DNA of 64,000 nucleotides from Pseudomonas sp. HAR-UPW-AIA-41 (GTDB taxonomy: Bacteria; Pseudomonadota; Gammaproteobacteria; Pseudomonadales; Pseudomonadaceae): positions 84,610-148,609 of the forward strand of contig NZ_NSLB01000008.1 in assembly GCF_002304225.1 (NCBI RefSeq), in the 5' to 3' direction. The notes below the pieces were generated by a model. The model was not told the origin of the DNA and did not search any database. It was given only the letters and a program-made list of their open reading frames with translations. The position numbers and the translations under genes were made by a program. This document shows, in pieces, positions 34,067-43,437 of this stretch; positions within the stretch are counted from its first letter, which is position 1; every line of letters begins with the position of its first letter.

Positions 34067-37000
34067 TCAGGCCTTGCCGGGAGGATGGTCGCGCAGCCAT
34101 TGTTGCAGGGCATCGAGTAGTGCGCGAAATTCTCGATCCAAGTCATCCAGCAGCGGCTCAATACGATCAGCTTGCTGCAGGCGGATGCCCTCCTCAATCC
34201 GCAGGCACAGGGCTGGCAGGCTGACTGCGCCTAGCGTGGCGAGGCTGCCGCGCTGGATATGAAGTAGTCGGGAAATCTCTTCTGGCTGTCGGTTACGCCA
34301 GGCCTCGCGGATTTCCTCCAGCGGTTGCAGGCCGCGCTCAATAGCGGAACTGACCAGTCCGGCCATCGTCTGGTGGACGTCAGGGCTGGCCTCGCAAAGG
34401 CGTTGGAGATTATCGGCATTAAAAACCATCGAGGGTTGGGCGATGGCCACCGCAGCATTGGATGACGAGGGTAGATAGGGCCGCAGAATCTTGAGCAACA
34501 AGTGCTGCTCAATTGGCTTGGCGATAAATGCATTCATTCCCGCAGCCAGACATTGTTCGCGCTCGGCACGGCTGACCCCGGCCGACATGGCGAGAATGGG
34601 AAGTTGTAGGCCGAGTTCTTCTCGGATCAAACGGGTGGCCGTAAATCCATCCATGCCGGGCATCTGGATGTCCATCAGCACCAGATCAAAGTGTTGCTCC
34701 ACCTGGCGAAGATGCTCCAGTGCCTGTAGACCATCGCCAGCCAGGCTTACCCGGGCTCCCAATTGCTCAAGAATGCCCTGCGCTACCATCTGGTTAAGGT
34801 GGTTGTCCTCGACCAGCAGCAGATGTGTGCCGCGAAGTGGCTGTTGTTCACGGAGCAGAGCGTCGGGCAGCAGCGACTGAGGATGTTGCAGGGCTTCTAG
34901 CATGTGCCGTTGCAGGCTGCTGCGAATTACAGGTTTGAGCAGCAAGGCAGCCACCGGTAATTGGGTGCCGGCGCTTGTCAGGTGTGCGCGGGCGAAGGCA
35001 TTGACCATCAGCAGGCATGGGGGCATGGCTTTGGGGGCATGCTCGTTGAGACGTGCCAGTGTCTGCAGGCCATTCTCGCCAGGCATTTGCCAGTCGATCA
35101 GGAGTAACTGATAGGGGCGCTTGGCGATCAGCGCTTGCTCGAAAAGGCTTTCGGCACTGGCACTGGAGTTGGCGCAGTCCACGCTGCAGCGGTAGCCACA
35201 CAATTGCTGCCAGATGATCTGTTGGCTGCGTGGATGGTCCTCCACCAGCAGTACACGCAGGCCTGCCAGCGCATCAATTTCCGGCAGGGTGACAGCACTG
35301 CCTGAAGGGGCCTGTTTGAGTGGTAGGTCGAACCAGAACTGACTGCCTTGATTGGCCGCGCTGATCAGTCCCATTTCACCGCCCATCAGCTGTACCAGGC
35401 GCTTGCTGATGGCCAGTCCGAGTCCATTTGTATGAGTGTGTCCGGCTCGCAAGGGATCACCCGCATCGGGGGCATCGAATAGGGTGGACTGTTGCAGCGC
35501 GCCTATGCCGATACCGGTATCGCGCACGCAGAAACGCAAGAGGTTCTGGGTATCGCTTTGGCGCATCCCTATGCTCAGTTCCACCTCGCCGTGTGGGGTG
35601 AATTTGATGGCATTGTCAGTCAGGTTGGCGAGGATCTGTTCCAGGCGATTACGGTCGGCCAGCAGCCGTCTGGGAACCTGTGCGTCGATATGGATCAGTA
35701 ATTCCAGGTCACGCTCACCAGCCTGTAGCGTCATCAGGGACGCCATGTGGCTGACCAGGTCATCCAGCTCAAACTCGCCAGGACTGAGTTGCAGGCGACC
35801 CGCCTCGATTTTGGCGAAATCAAGGATGTCGTTGATAACGGCCAGCAGCGATTTGCCGGCATCGTGCAGCATATCCAGGTATTTGCGCTGGGTGTTGTTG
35901 AGCTCGGTGCGCTCGAGCAACTGAGCAATACCCAATACGCCGTTCATGGGCGTACGTATTTCGTGGCTCATGTTGGCGAGAAACTCGCTTTTGGTGCGAT
36001 TGGCCTTCTCCGCGGCGATACGGAGTTGATTGAGTTTGTGCTGGGACTCCACTTTTTCACTGATGTCATCGACCTGCACGATCAGTTCGTCGTCATCGTT
36101 CTGGCGCGGCAGGCGTGAGACCGTGACATGAGCCCAGAAGGGCTGGCCATTACTGTTGAGAAAGCGCTTGTCGAGGGCATAAAAGTCGCACTTTCCTGCC
36201 AGCAACTCGTCGAGTCGCTCACGCGACAGATTGCGATCATCCGGGTGGCAGAGGTCCAGATGGTGGGTGCCGAGCAGCTCTTCGCGGCGGTAGCCGAACA
36301 ATTGGCAGAGTCGCTGGTTGGCCTCGGTGATCAGACCGTCATGACTGGCCAATGCCACGCCAGTGCCGGCAAACGCCAGCGCACCACGAAAGCGCTGCTC
36401 ACTGATGCGGAAGTCCAACTCGCGTCGCCGTGCTTGCTGCAGGCTGGCTGAAAGCAGCAGAGGTGGAATCAGCACGGCCAGAATGGGCAGGTAGAGCAGC
36501 ATGGCTTGCCAGCTTGCCGTGAGTGGAGGTGGGATGAGTAAGCCAAGTGACAGCATGCCGCTGACCAGAATGGCCAGGCAGGCATTGAACAGCGCCACGT
36601 TGGCAAAGCTCAGGTAGAAAGTGGCAAGCAGCAGTGGTGCGCTGAGGTAGACGAATGGGAATGGCAGGTACAGCAGGGCCAGGATGCTCAGGCCCAGGCA
36701 GCCCATCAACGCAGCAGGTGTCAGTAGTGGGTGGAACTCGCTCAGCAGATGGGCCAGACCTTGCTGACGCCAGCACAGCATCAGCGGCAGCAAGGCTACT
36801 GAGCCAGTACAGGAGCTGGCGAACCAGACCAGCCAGAGGTCGATAAAGCGTCCTTGTTGCAACTGACTCAAGCCGGCGGCTCCCAGTGTGGCGCCTAGCA
36901 ACACGGGCCACACCGCACCGTTGCGCAGGATGCGTAAAAGGGTGCGCGGGCTGCTCTGCAGCGATTCATTACCCACGGCATGCCGCTGTAGCAAGGTGGC

Positions 37001-37294
37001 GGCCAGACTGACTTCGAGCAGATTGATGCCACTAAAGAAGAGACTGATGCCCAGAGGGTCGCCGAAGATCAGTTCGGCAGACAGATTTCCCAGAGCCATG
37101 GCTGGTAGTAGCCAGAGCCAGTGGCGTTTGGGATGGTAGAAAAGCACCGCTATGGCCAGGGCATTGGCCAGCCAGATGCTTGCAACGCCCGGCCCCTGGC
37201 GGCTGAGGTAAAGCGACAGCAGGGCCAGCCCTAGGTAGCCGAGATAAAGCAGCAAGCAGTCGCCCGCTAGTGGGCGGGGATTCAGGGATTTCAT
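34067..37294 (-). CDS. MASE1-PAS hybrid sensor histidine kinase with two REC domains and HPt
   Basis: 1075 residues. The N-terminal MASE1-like membrane module (about 8 helices, 8-300) is followed by a PAS domain (about 310-420), HisKA with His444 ([11 protein letters not shown]), HATPase (NAIKFT ... GLGLAIS), REC1 (Asp734, LLIDWQMPG), REC2 (Asp875, VLMDIQMPGMDG) and a C-terminal HPt with His1012 (LLHIQRGSL). A full internal phosphorelay is therefore present. ATG 37294 overlaps the stop of the upstream periplasmic-sensor gene (ATGA), so the two are translationally coupled. REC1 lacks the usual Lys-neighbour context but keeps LKP. Output partner not in the operon. Confidence 0.93.
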   Translation of the reverse strand: MKSLNPRPLAGDCLLLYLGYLGLALLSLYLSRQGPGVASIWLANALAIAVLFYHPKRHWLWLLPAMALGNLSAELIFGDPLGISLFFSGINLLEVSLAATLLQRHAVGNESLQSSPRTLLRILRNGAVWPVLLGATLGAAGLSQLQQGRFIDLWLVWFASSCTGSVALLPLMLCWRQQGLAHLLSEFHPLLTPAALMGCLGLSILALLYLPFPFVYLSAPLLLATFYLSFANVALFNACLAILVSGMLSLGLLIPPPLTASWQAMLLYLPILAVLIPPLLLSASLQQARRRELDFRISEQRFRGALAFAGTGVALASHDGLITEANQRLCQLFGYRREELLGTHHLDLCHPDDRNLSRERLDELLAGKCDFYALDKRFLNSNGQPFWAHVTVSRLPRQNDDDELIVQVDDISEKVESQHKLNQLRIAAEKANRTKSEFLANMSHEIRTPMNGVLGIAQLLERTELNNTQRKYLDMLHDAGKSLLAVINDILDFAKIEAGRLQLSPGEFELDDLVSHMASLMTLQAGERDLELLIHIDAQVPRRLLADRNRLEQILANLTDNAIKFTPHGEVELSIGMRQSDTQNLLRFCVRDTGIGIGALQQSTLFDAPDAGDPLRAGHTHTNGLGLAISKRLVQLMGGEMGLISAANQGSQFWFDLPLKQAPSGSAVTLPEIDALAGLRVLLVEDHPRSQQIIWQQLCGYRCSVDCANSSASAESLFEQALIAKRPYQLLLIDWQMPGENGLQTLARLNEHAPKAMPPCLLMVNAFARAHLTSAGTQLPVAALLLKPVIRSSLQRHMLEALQHPQSLLPDALLREQQPLRGTHLLLVEDNHLNQMVAQGILEQLGARVSLAGDGLQALEHLRQVEQHFDLVLMDIQMPGMDGFTATRLIREELGLQLPILAMSAGVSRAEREQCLAAGMNAFIAKPIEQHLLLKILRPYLPSSSNAAVAIAQPSMVFNADNLQRLCEASPDVHQTMAGLVSSAIERGLQPLEEIREAWRNRQPEEISRLLHIQRGSLATLGAVSLPALCLRIEEGIRLQQADRIEPLLDDLDREFRALLDALQQWLRDHPPGKA

Positions 37295-38184
37295 GTCTGC
37301 CGGTCCCGCCGCTGCCAGGCATAGCCTGCCAGTAGCAGAGCTGTGAGAAGCAGCATCAACAGTGCTGCGATTTTGATCAACTGACCGCCGGGCGCATTGG
37401 GTGATGTTGCCAGCGGTTGCAACCACGGGGCAAACAGGGCCTCCCGCTCTTGCAGGCTTATTGAGTGCAGGCCGCTTTCTAGAATGCTGCCCAGCTCCGG
37501 CCAGTCTTTGCGATAAGCCAGGCTCAATGGGTAGTCAAAGCCGATCCGCGTCCCGATTTGTAGGGCTTTGGGATTGAACTGCTGGAGAAGATAAGTGGCG
37601 CTGCCAAGGTCGAGCACGACCCCGTCGACTTGTCTACTCAATAGCGCTTGTACGCCGTCTCGATCACTGGGCAGCCCCTGCCAGACCACTTCAGGATACT
37701 GGCGGCGAACAAAGCTCTCGACGGCATAGCCCTCACCGACAGCTACTTTCTGGTGCTGCAGATCCTTCAGACTGAGGTTTGCCCGTTGATCTCGGCGTAA
37801 CAGCAGGACCGTTGGCACTTGCACGTAAGCAGAGGTGAACGCCAGATACTCCGAACGCTCCGCGGTTGGGCGCAGAGAGGTGAGCAAGTCGATTTTCCTT
37901 GCTCTGGCATCGCTTAGTAATTGTTCCAGCGGTGCCGCAGCAGCCTGCTGCAGTGGTAGATCCAAGCGCTTCTGCAGCAGTTTAAGCAGGTCATATGAAA
38001 GGCCCTGAGGCCTCTGGCCTTCCACGTAAATGAATGGGCGGTAATCAGATTCGGGTGCCCAGATAATCTGTGGGTGCTGTTGCAGCCATGCCTGCTGCTC
38101 TGCATTAAGAGCTGCCCCGGCAGCGAGCAGGGGCACAAGAGACAGCAGTAGTAGCCACGACAGCTTGAGGTTGAAGCGGCACAT
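37291..38184 (-). CDS. Membrane-anchored periplasmic solute-binding (SBP_bac_3) sensor protein
   Basis: 297 residues: signal peptide (1-24), an amino-acid-type SBP family 3 domain (about 28-260; IIWAPESDYRPFIY, GLSYDLLKLL, KVAVGEGYAVE, GVVLDLGSATYLL), then a C-terminal membrane helix (about 268-288) and a short RRDR cytoplasmic tail. Such domains are normally fused to BvgS-type kinases. Here the domain is a separate anchored protein whose stop overlaps the start of the MASE1 hybrid kinase. ATG 38184 is preferred over ATG 38190 because SD AAGGA is 7 bases upstream of it. Likely the ligand-sensing partner of that kinase; ligand unknown. Confidence 0.85.
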   Translation of the reverse strand: MCRFNLKLSWLLLLSLVPLLAAGAALNAEQQAWLQQHPQIIWAPESDYRPFIYVEGQRPQGLSYDLLKLLQKRLDLPLQQAAAAPLEQLLSDARARKIDLLTSLRPTAERSEYLAFTSAYVQVPTVLLLRRDQRANLSLKDLQHQKVAVGEGYAVESFVRRQYPEVVWQGLPSDRDGVQALLSRQVDGVVLDLGSATYLLQQFNPKALQIGTRIGFDYPLSLAYRKDWPELGSILESGLHSISLQEREALFAPWLQPLATSPNAPGGQLIKIAALLMLLLTALLLAGYAWQRRDRQT

Positions 38185-38277
38185 GTCCATGTCCTTCAGC
38201 GTACCGATATGCCTGGCGAACTCTGCCGCAGGTACGTGTTTGAACAGGGTAGCTGCTTTGACCGGACTGGCTAGTGA

Positions 38278-38721
38278 TCAGCGGCGCCGCAGCTGATAGG
38301 TCGCCTCGCTTTCCGCGACCACGCTGCCATCGTCAGCCATCAGTTGCAGATGCAGGGGATAATCGGCTTTACCATGCCGGTCTGCTTCTGCCTGCAGGCG
38401 TTCGATGTCATCGGTTTGTAGGCGGGCCTCGACCCGGATATCGCCTGTGGCCGGGCGCAGGAAGCGAAGGTTCAGGCTCTTGACGATGGGGTAGAAGCGC
38501 TCGGCATCGAAGCTAGTGAGAAACAGCGCGCCGCCGGGGATTTCCGCGAGGGTGAACAGGGCGCCGGCATACATGCTGCCAATATGGTTTTCATTGCCGG
38601 CCAGCGGCATGCGCAGGCGCACGTGGCCGGGCTCCAGGGCCTCGGCCTTGAGACCGGTGCGTTTGACGAAGGCGATCTGCTCTTCGGTGAGGCGACGGAC
38701 CAACTCCGTGGGCAGGGGCAT
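38278..38721 (-). CDS. Hot-dog fold thioesterase-like protein (DUF4442/PaaI-like)
   Basis: 147 residues with a hot-dog fold pattern: NHIGSMYAGALFTLAEIPGGALFLTS is the helix with the substrate-binding and catalytic region, then FLRPATGDIRVEARL. Similar proteins are grouped with acyl-CoA thioesterases and YiiD C-terminal domains. SD CGGAG upstream. Downstream of trxC on the same strand, with a small hairpin (38751-38766) between them. Substrate not predictable. Confidence 0.8.
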   Translation of the reverse strand: MPLPTELVRRLTEEQIAFVKRTGLKAEALEPGHVRLRMPLAGNENHIGSMYAGALFTLAEIPGGALFLTSFDAERFYPIVKSLNLRFLRPATGDIRVEARLQTDDIERLQAEADRHGKADYPLHLQLMADDGSVVAESEATYQLRRR

Positions 38722-38816
38722 GGCAGGACTCCGTTCTTGTCGTTGTCCGGCCAGCCTAAGGGCTGGTCATGCGCCTGGGAATGACCACAGGCGCCGTATC
38801 GGCCTGACCAAAGCGC

Positions 38817-39251
38817 TCACACGCCCTGTTGGCGCAGCCAGCCGAGCAGTTGCGGCAGCGGCAGGGCGCCGCTCTGGCGCGCCACTTCCACGCCGCCCCT
38901 GAGCAGAATCAGCGTCGGAATCGAGCGGATACCCATTTCGGCGGACAGCTGCGGATTGGCTTCGCTGTCCAGCTTGGCCAGGCGGCAGCGCCCCTGCAGC
39001 TGTGCGGCGGCCTGCTCGAAGATCGGCGCAAAGCTGCGGCACGGGCCGCACCAGCTGGCCCAGACATCGATCAACAGCGGCAGGTCGCCCCTGTTCTGCG
39101 CGTCGAAGCCGGCCTGAGTGAGCTCGAAGGGCTTGCCGGGCAGCACTTCGGCCTTGCAGCGGCCGCAGCGTGGCGTGTCGGCCAGACGGTCGGCAGGAAT
39201 GCGGTTGAGGCCATGGCAGGCCGGGCAGGGAATCAGCAGTGGGTCGCTCAT
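38817..39251 (-). CDS. trxC: Thioredoxin 2
   Basis: 144-residue zinc thioredoxin. The N-terminal zinc ribbon has Cys9, Cys12, Cys29 and Cys32 (CPAC ... CGRC), followed by a thioredoxin domain with WCGPC (67-71) and cis-Pro in SIPTLIL. Reduces cytoplasmic disulphides and is typically induced by oxidative stress. The ATG and the SD GGAGG both lie inside an 11-base hairpin arm (39251-39293), suggesting translational control. Located 60 bases after metY on the same strand. Confidence 0.96.
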   Translation of the reverse strand: MSDPLLIPCPACHGLNRIPADRLADTPRCGRCKAEVLPGKPFELTQAGFDAQNRGDLPLLIDVWASWCGPCRSFAPIFEQAAAQLQGRCRLAKLDSEANPQLSAEMGIRSIPTLILLRGGVEVARQSGALPLPQLLGWLRQQGV

Positions 39252-39293
39252 AAGCGCCTCCTGTAGGGAATGACTCCAATCTGGAGGCGCTTA
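39251..39293 (-). promoter_or_regulatory. trxC leader hairpin sequestering SD and start
   Basis: Perfect 11-base inverted repeat: arms 39251-39261 and 39283-39293 (TAAGCGCCTCC and its complement) with a 21-base loop. On the mRNA the second arm contains the SD GGAGG and ends at the A of the ATG. No T run follows, so a metY terminator role is unlikely. Confidence 0.65.
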
Positions 39294-39311
39294 CGGCGAT
39301 ATCAAGGGTGA

Positions 39312-40589
39312 TCAGCCCTTGGAGGCTTCGAGCGCCTGGCTCAGGTCGGCGAGGATGTCGTCGCTGTGCTCGATGCCGATCGACAGGCGGATCATGTCGC
39401 GCGGCACGCCGGCCTTGGCCAGTTCCTCGTCATTGAGCTGACGGTGGGTGGTCGAGGCCGGGTGGCAGGCCAGCGACTTGGCGTCGCCGATGTTGACCAG
39501 ACGGACCACCAGCTTCAGGGCGTCGATGAAACGCGCGCCGGCTTCCTGACCGCCGACAATGCCGAAGGAGAGAATGCCTGCCGGCTGGCCGCTGCAGAAG
39601 CGTTGGGCCAGGGCATGCTCGGGATGATCCGCCAGGCCTGCGTATTTCACCCAGGCCACCTGCGGGTGGTTCTGCAGGAACTGCGCGACTTTCAGCGCAT
39701 TCTCGCAGTGGCGTTCCATACGCAGCGCCAGGGTCTCCAGGCCCTGCAGTATGAGGAAGGCGTTGAACGGCGAGATCGCCGCGCCCATGTTGCGCAGCGG
39801 CACCACGCGGCAGCGGCCGATGAACGCCGCCGGGCCGAAGGCTTCGGTGTAGGTCACGCCGTGGTAGGACACGTCCGGGGTGTTGAGCAGGGGGAAACGT
39901 GCCTTGTGCTGCGCCCAGGGGAACTGCCCCGAGTCGACCACGATGCCGCCGATGCTGGTGCCGTGGCCGCCCATGTACTTGGTCAGCGAGTGCACCACGA
40001 TGTCGGCGCCATGCTCGAACGGCCGGCAGAGAATCGGCGTGGCCACGGTGTTGTCGACGATCAGCGGCACGCCATGGCGGTGCGCGGCATCGGCCAGGGC
40101 CTTGAGGTCGATGATGTTGCCGGCCGGGTTGCCGATCGACTCGCAGAACACGGCCTTGGTCTTGTCGTCGATCAGCGCTTCCAGAGCGGCGATGTCGTCA
40201 TGCGCGGCGAAACGCACCTCGATGCCCTGGCGCGGCAGGGTATGGGCGAACAGGTTGTAGGTGCCGCCGTACAGCTTGGCCACCGAAACGATGTTGTCGC
40301 CGACCTCGGCGATGGTCTGGATGGCGTAGGTGATGGCCGCCATGCCGGACGCCACAGCCAGCGCGCCGACGCCGCCTTCCAGCGCCGCCACGCGTTTTTC
40401 CAGCACGTCGGTGGTGGGGTTCATGATGCGCGTGTAGATGTTGCCGGCCACCTTCAGGTCGAACAGGTCGGCGCCATGCTGGGTGTCGTCGAAGGCGTAG
40501 GACGTGGTCTGGTAGATCGGCACCGCCACCGCCTTGGTGGTCGGATCAGGGCTGTAGCCGGCGTGGATGGCCAGGGTTTCCAGTTTCAT
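39312..40589 (-). CDS. metY: O-acetyl-/O-succinylhomoserine sulfhydrylase
   Basis: PLP enzyme of the Cys/Met metabolism family, 425 residues, the length of MetY-type (OAH sulfhydrylase) rather than MetZ (about 400). PLP lysine is Lys204 (SLTKYMGG); other signatures are [24 protein letters not shown] and the substrate-binding [10 protein letters not shown] near the end. Forms homocysteine from acylhomoserine and sulfide (direct sulfhydrylation). Promoter candidate at 40622-40650. Confidence 0.94.
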   Translation of the reverse strand: MKLETLAIHAGYSPDPTTKAVAVPIYQTTSYAFDDTQHGADLFDLKVAGNIYTRIMNPTTDVLEKRVAALEGGVGALAVASGMAAITYAIQTIAEVGDNIVSVAKLYGGTYNLFAHTLPRQGIEVRFAAHDDIAALEALIDDKTKAVFCESIGNPAGNIIDLKALADAAHRHGVPLIVDNTVATPILCRPFEHGADIVVHSLTKYMGGHGTSIGGIVVDSGQFPWAQHKARFPLLNTPDVSYHGVTYTEAFGPAAFIGRCRVVPLRNMGAAISPFNAFLILQGLETLALRMERHCENALKVAQFLQNHPQVAWVKYAGLADHPEHALAQRFCSGQPAGILSFGIVGGQEAGARFIDALKLVVRLVNIGDAKSLACHPASTTHRQLNDEELAKAGVPRDMIRLSIGIEHSDDILADLSQALEASKG

Positions 40590-40621
40590 GCGCGCATTCC
40601 TTGAGGCAGAAGAAAGGTCGC

Positions 40622-40650
40622 AGCATGGAAAAAGCTGAATAAGTGGTCAA
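40622..40650 (-). promoter_or_regulatory. Sigma-70 promoter candidate for metY
   Basis: On the minus strand TTGACC (40645-40650), a 17-base spacer, then CATGCT (40622-40627), 33 bases before the metY start. A 10-base palindrome GTTCTAGAAC (40677-40686) lies just upstream and could be an activator site. Confidence 0.45.
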
Positions 40651-40798
40651 TGCGCTAGAGCAATAAAAAGACGGTTGTTCTAGAACTTGTGGCTAGGTGC
40701 TTAGAACCATGGCGCCTGCGGATCGGTCGCCAGAAAGCGCCGCGACCCCCGCGCTGAGGTTCAGGGCAGGGGCCGTGGGTGGGAGCTGTTCTTCGTTA

Positions 40799-41776
40799 TC
40801 AGGCCAGAGCTTTGTAGATGTTGTAGGCGCTGATGAAAGTGATCAGGCAGCCCACGATGGTCAGCAGCGTTCTGGCGGGCAGCTTCTTGCACAGCAGGGC
40901 GGCGAAGGGCGCGGCGAACAGGCCACCAAACACCAGACCGGCGACCATCATCCAGGTGCTGGGTTCGCCCGCCAGCAGAATGAACGAGGTCGCGCTGGCA
41001 ATGGTCAGGAAGAACTCGGCGAAGTTGACCGAACCGATGGTGGTGCGCGGGTCGCTGCCCGAGCCCAGCAGGCTGCTGGTGACCACCGGGCCCCAGCCGC
41101 CACCGCCGGCGGCGTCGACAAAGCCACCGAACAGGGCCAGCTTGGCCACGTGCTTGGGCTGCTTGCGCTGTTTCACATGGCGGTAGGCCTTGCTCAGGAT
41201 GTACAGGCCCATCAGCAGCAGATACGCAGAGATGAAGGGCTTCATGATGGCGCCGTCGAACTGGGTGATCAGCACGGCGCCCAGTACGGCACCGATGATG
41301 CCCGGCAACAGCAGGCGCAGGAACAGTGATTTGTTGACGTTGCCCAGTTTGACGTGGGAGATGCCGGACAGGCCGGTGGTGAACACCTCGGCAATGTGCA
41401 CGCTGGCGCTGGCTGCCGCCGGGCTGGCGCCGGCCGACAGCAGGAAGGTGGTGGCGGTGATGCCGTAAGCCATCCCCAGTGCGCCATCGATGACCTGGGC
41501 GAAGAAACCCACGGCCACGGCGCTCCAGAAACTCGGGCTGTTCAGGGTGTTTTCGATGATCTCCAGGCCGCTGTCACCTCCGTTATCACCAAAGAACAGG
41601 CGCCAGGCCAGAGTCCCCAGCAGGGAGACCAGCAGCATGACGGCCAGCCACATGGCAGCCCGCAAGACGGGATGATTGCTCGGGTGACTGACATAGTCCT
41701 CAACAGGAGGAATCCCCAGGGCTTCGTGCTCGGTATTGACCGGACTTGGGCTGAGGTCGAGATCGCGGATTTTCAT
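40799..41776 (-). CDS. TauE/SafE (DUF81) family membrane permease
   Basis: 325 residues. A hydrophilic N-terminus of about 40 residues precedes roughly eight to nine membrane helices, with the DUF81 features VGFFAQVIDGALGMAYG and FGGFVDAAGGGGWGPVVT (paired GGG motifs). The family exports or imports sulfonates, sulfite, thiosulfate or related anions. Its place beside metY suggests a sulfur-anion role, but substrate is inference. ATG 41776 fits the family start; an upstream in-frame Met lacks similarity. A perfect 9-base inverted repeat lies about 70 bases upstream. Confidence 0.88.
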   Translation of the reverse strand: MKIRDLDLSPSPVNTEHEALGIPPVEDYVSHPSNHPVLRAAMWLAVMLLVSLLGTLAWRLFFGDNGGDSGLEIIENTLNSPSFWSAVAVGFFAQVIDGALGMAYGITATTFLLSAGASPAAASASVHIAEVFTTGLSGISHVKLGNVNKSLFLRLLLPGIIGAVLGAVLITQFDGAIMKPFISAYLLLMGLYILSKAYRHVKQRKQPKHVAKLALFGGFVDAAGGGGWGPVVTSSLLGSGSDPRTTIGSVNFAEFFLTIASATSFILLAGEPSTWMMVAGLVFGGLFAAPFAALLCKKLPARTLLTIVGCLITFISAYNIYKALA

Positions 41777-41845
41777 TGCGCTGTGTGCCTGACAGAGGGT
41801 GGTGGAACAGGCTGAATGGCTGTCGGGCGCCACGATAAGCGGCTT

Positions 41846-41864
41846 TTCTTAGACGGTCTAAGAA
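41846..41864. promoter_or_regulatory. 19-base perfect inverted repeat upstream of the permease, operator candidate
   Basis: TTCTTAGAC-G-GTCTAAGAA with 9-base perfect arms and a single central base. This is too tight for an RNA hairpin, so a dimeric regulator site is likelier. It sits in the 131-base gap between selO and the TauE gene, in a promoter-like AT-rich context. Confidence 0.5.
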
Positions 41865-41907
41865 TGTTTTGCCATTTTTATATTCAATATGGTTATTTGA
41901 GGGTGGC

Positions 41908-43425
<1,518 letters not shown>

Positions 43426-43437
43426 TCAGGCACCCAC

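Noticed and set aside
38751..38766. A terminator between trxC and the thioesterase gene
   Set aside because: The CCAGCC/GGCTGG hairpin is short and is not followed by T on the minus strand.
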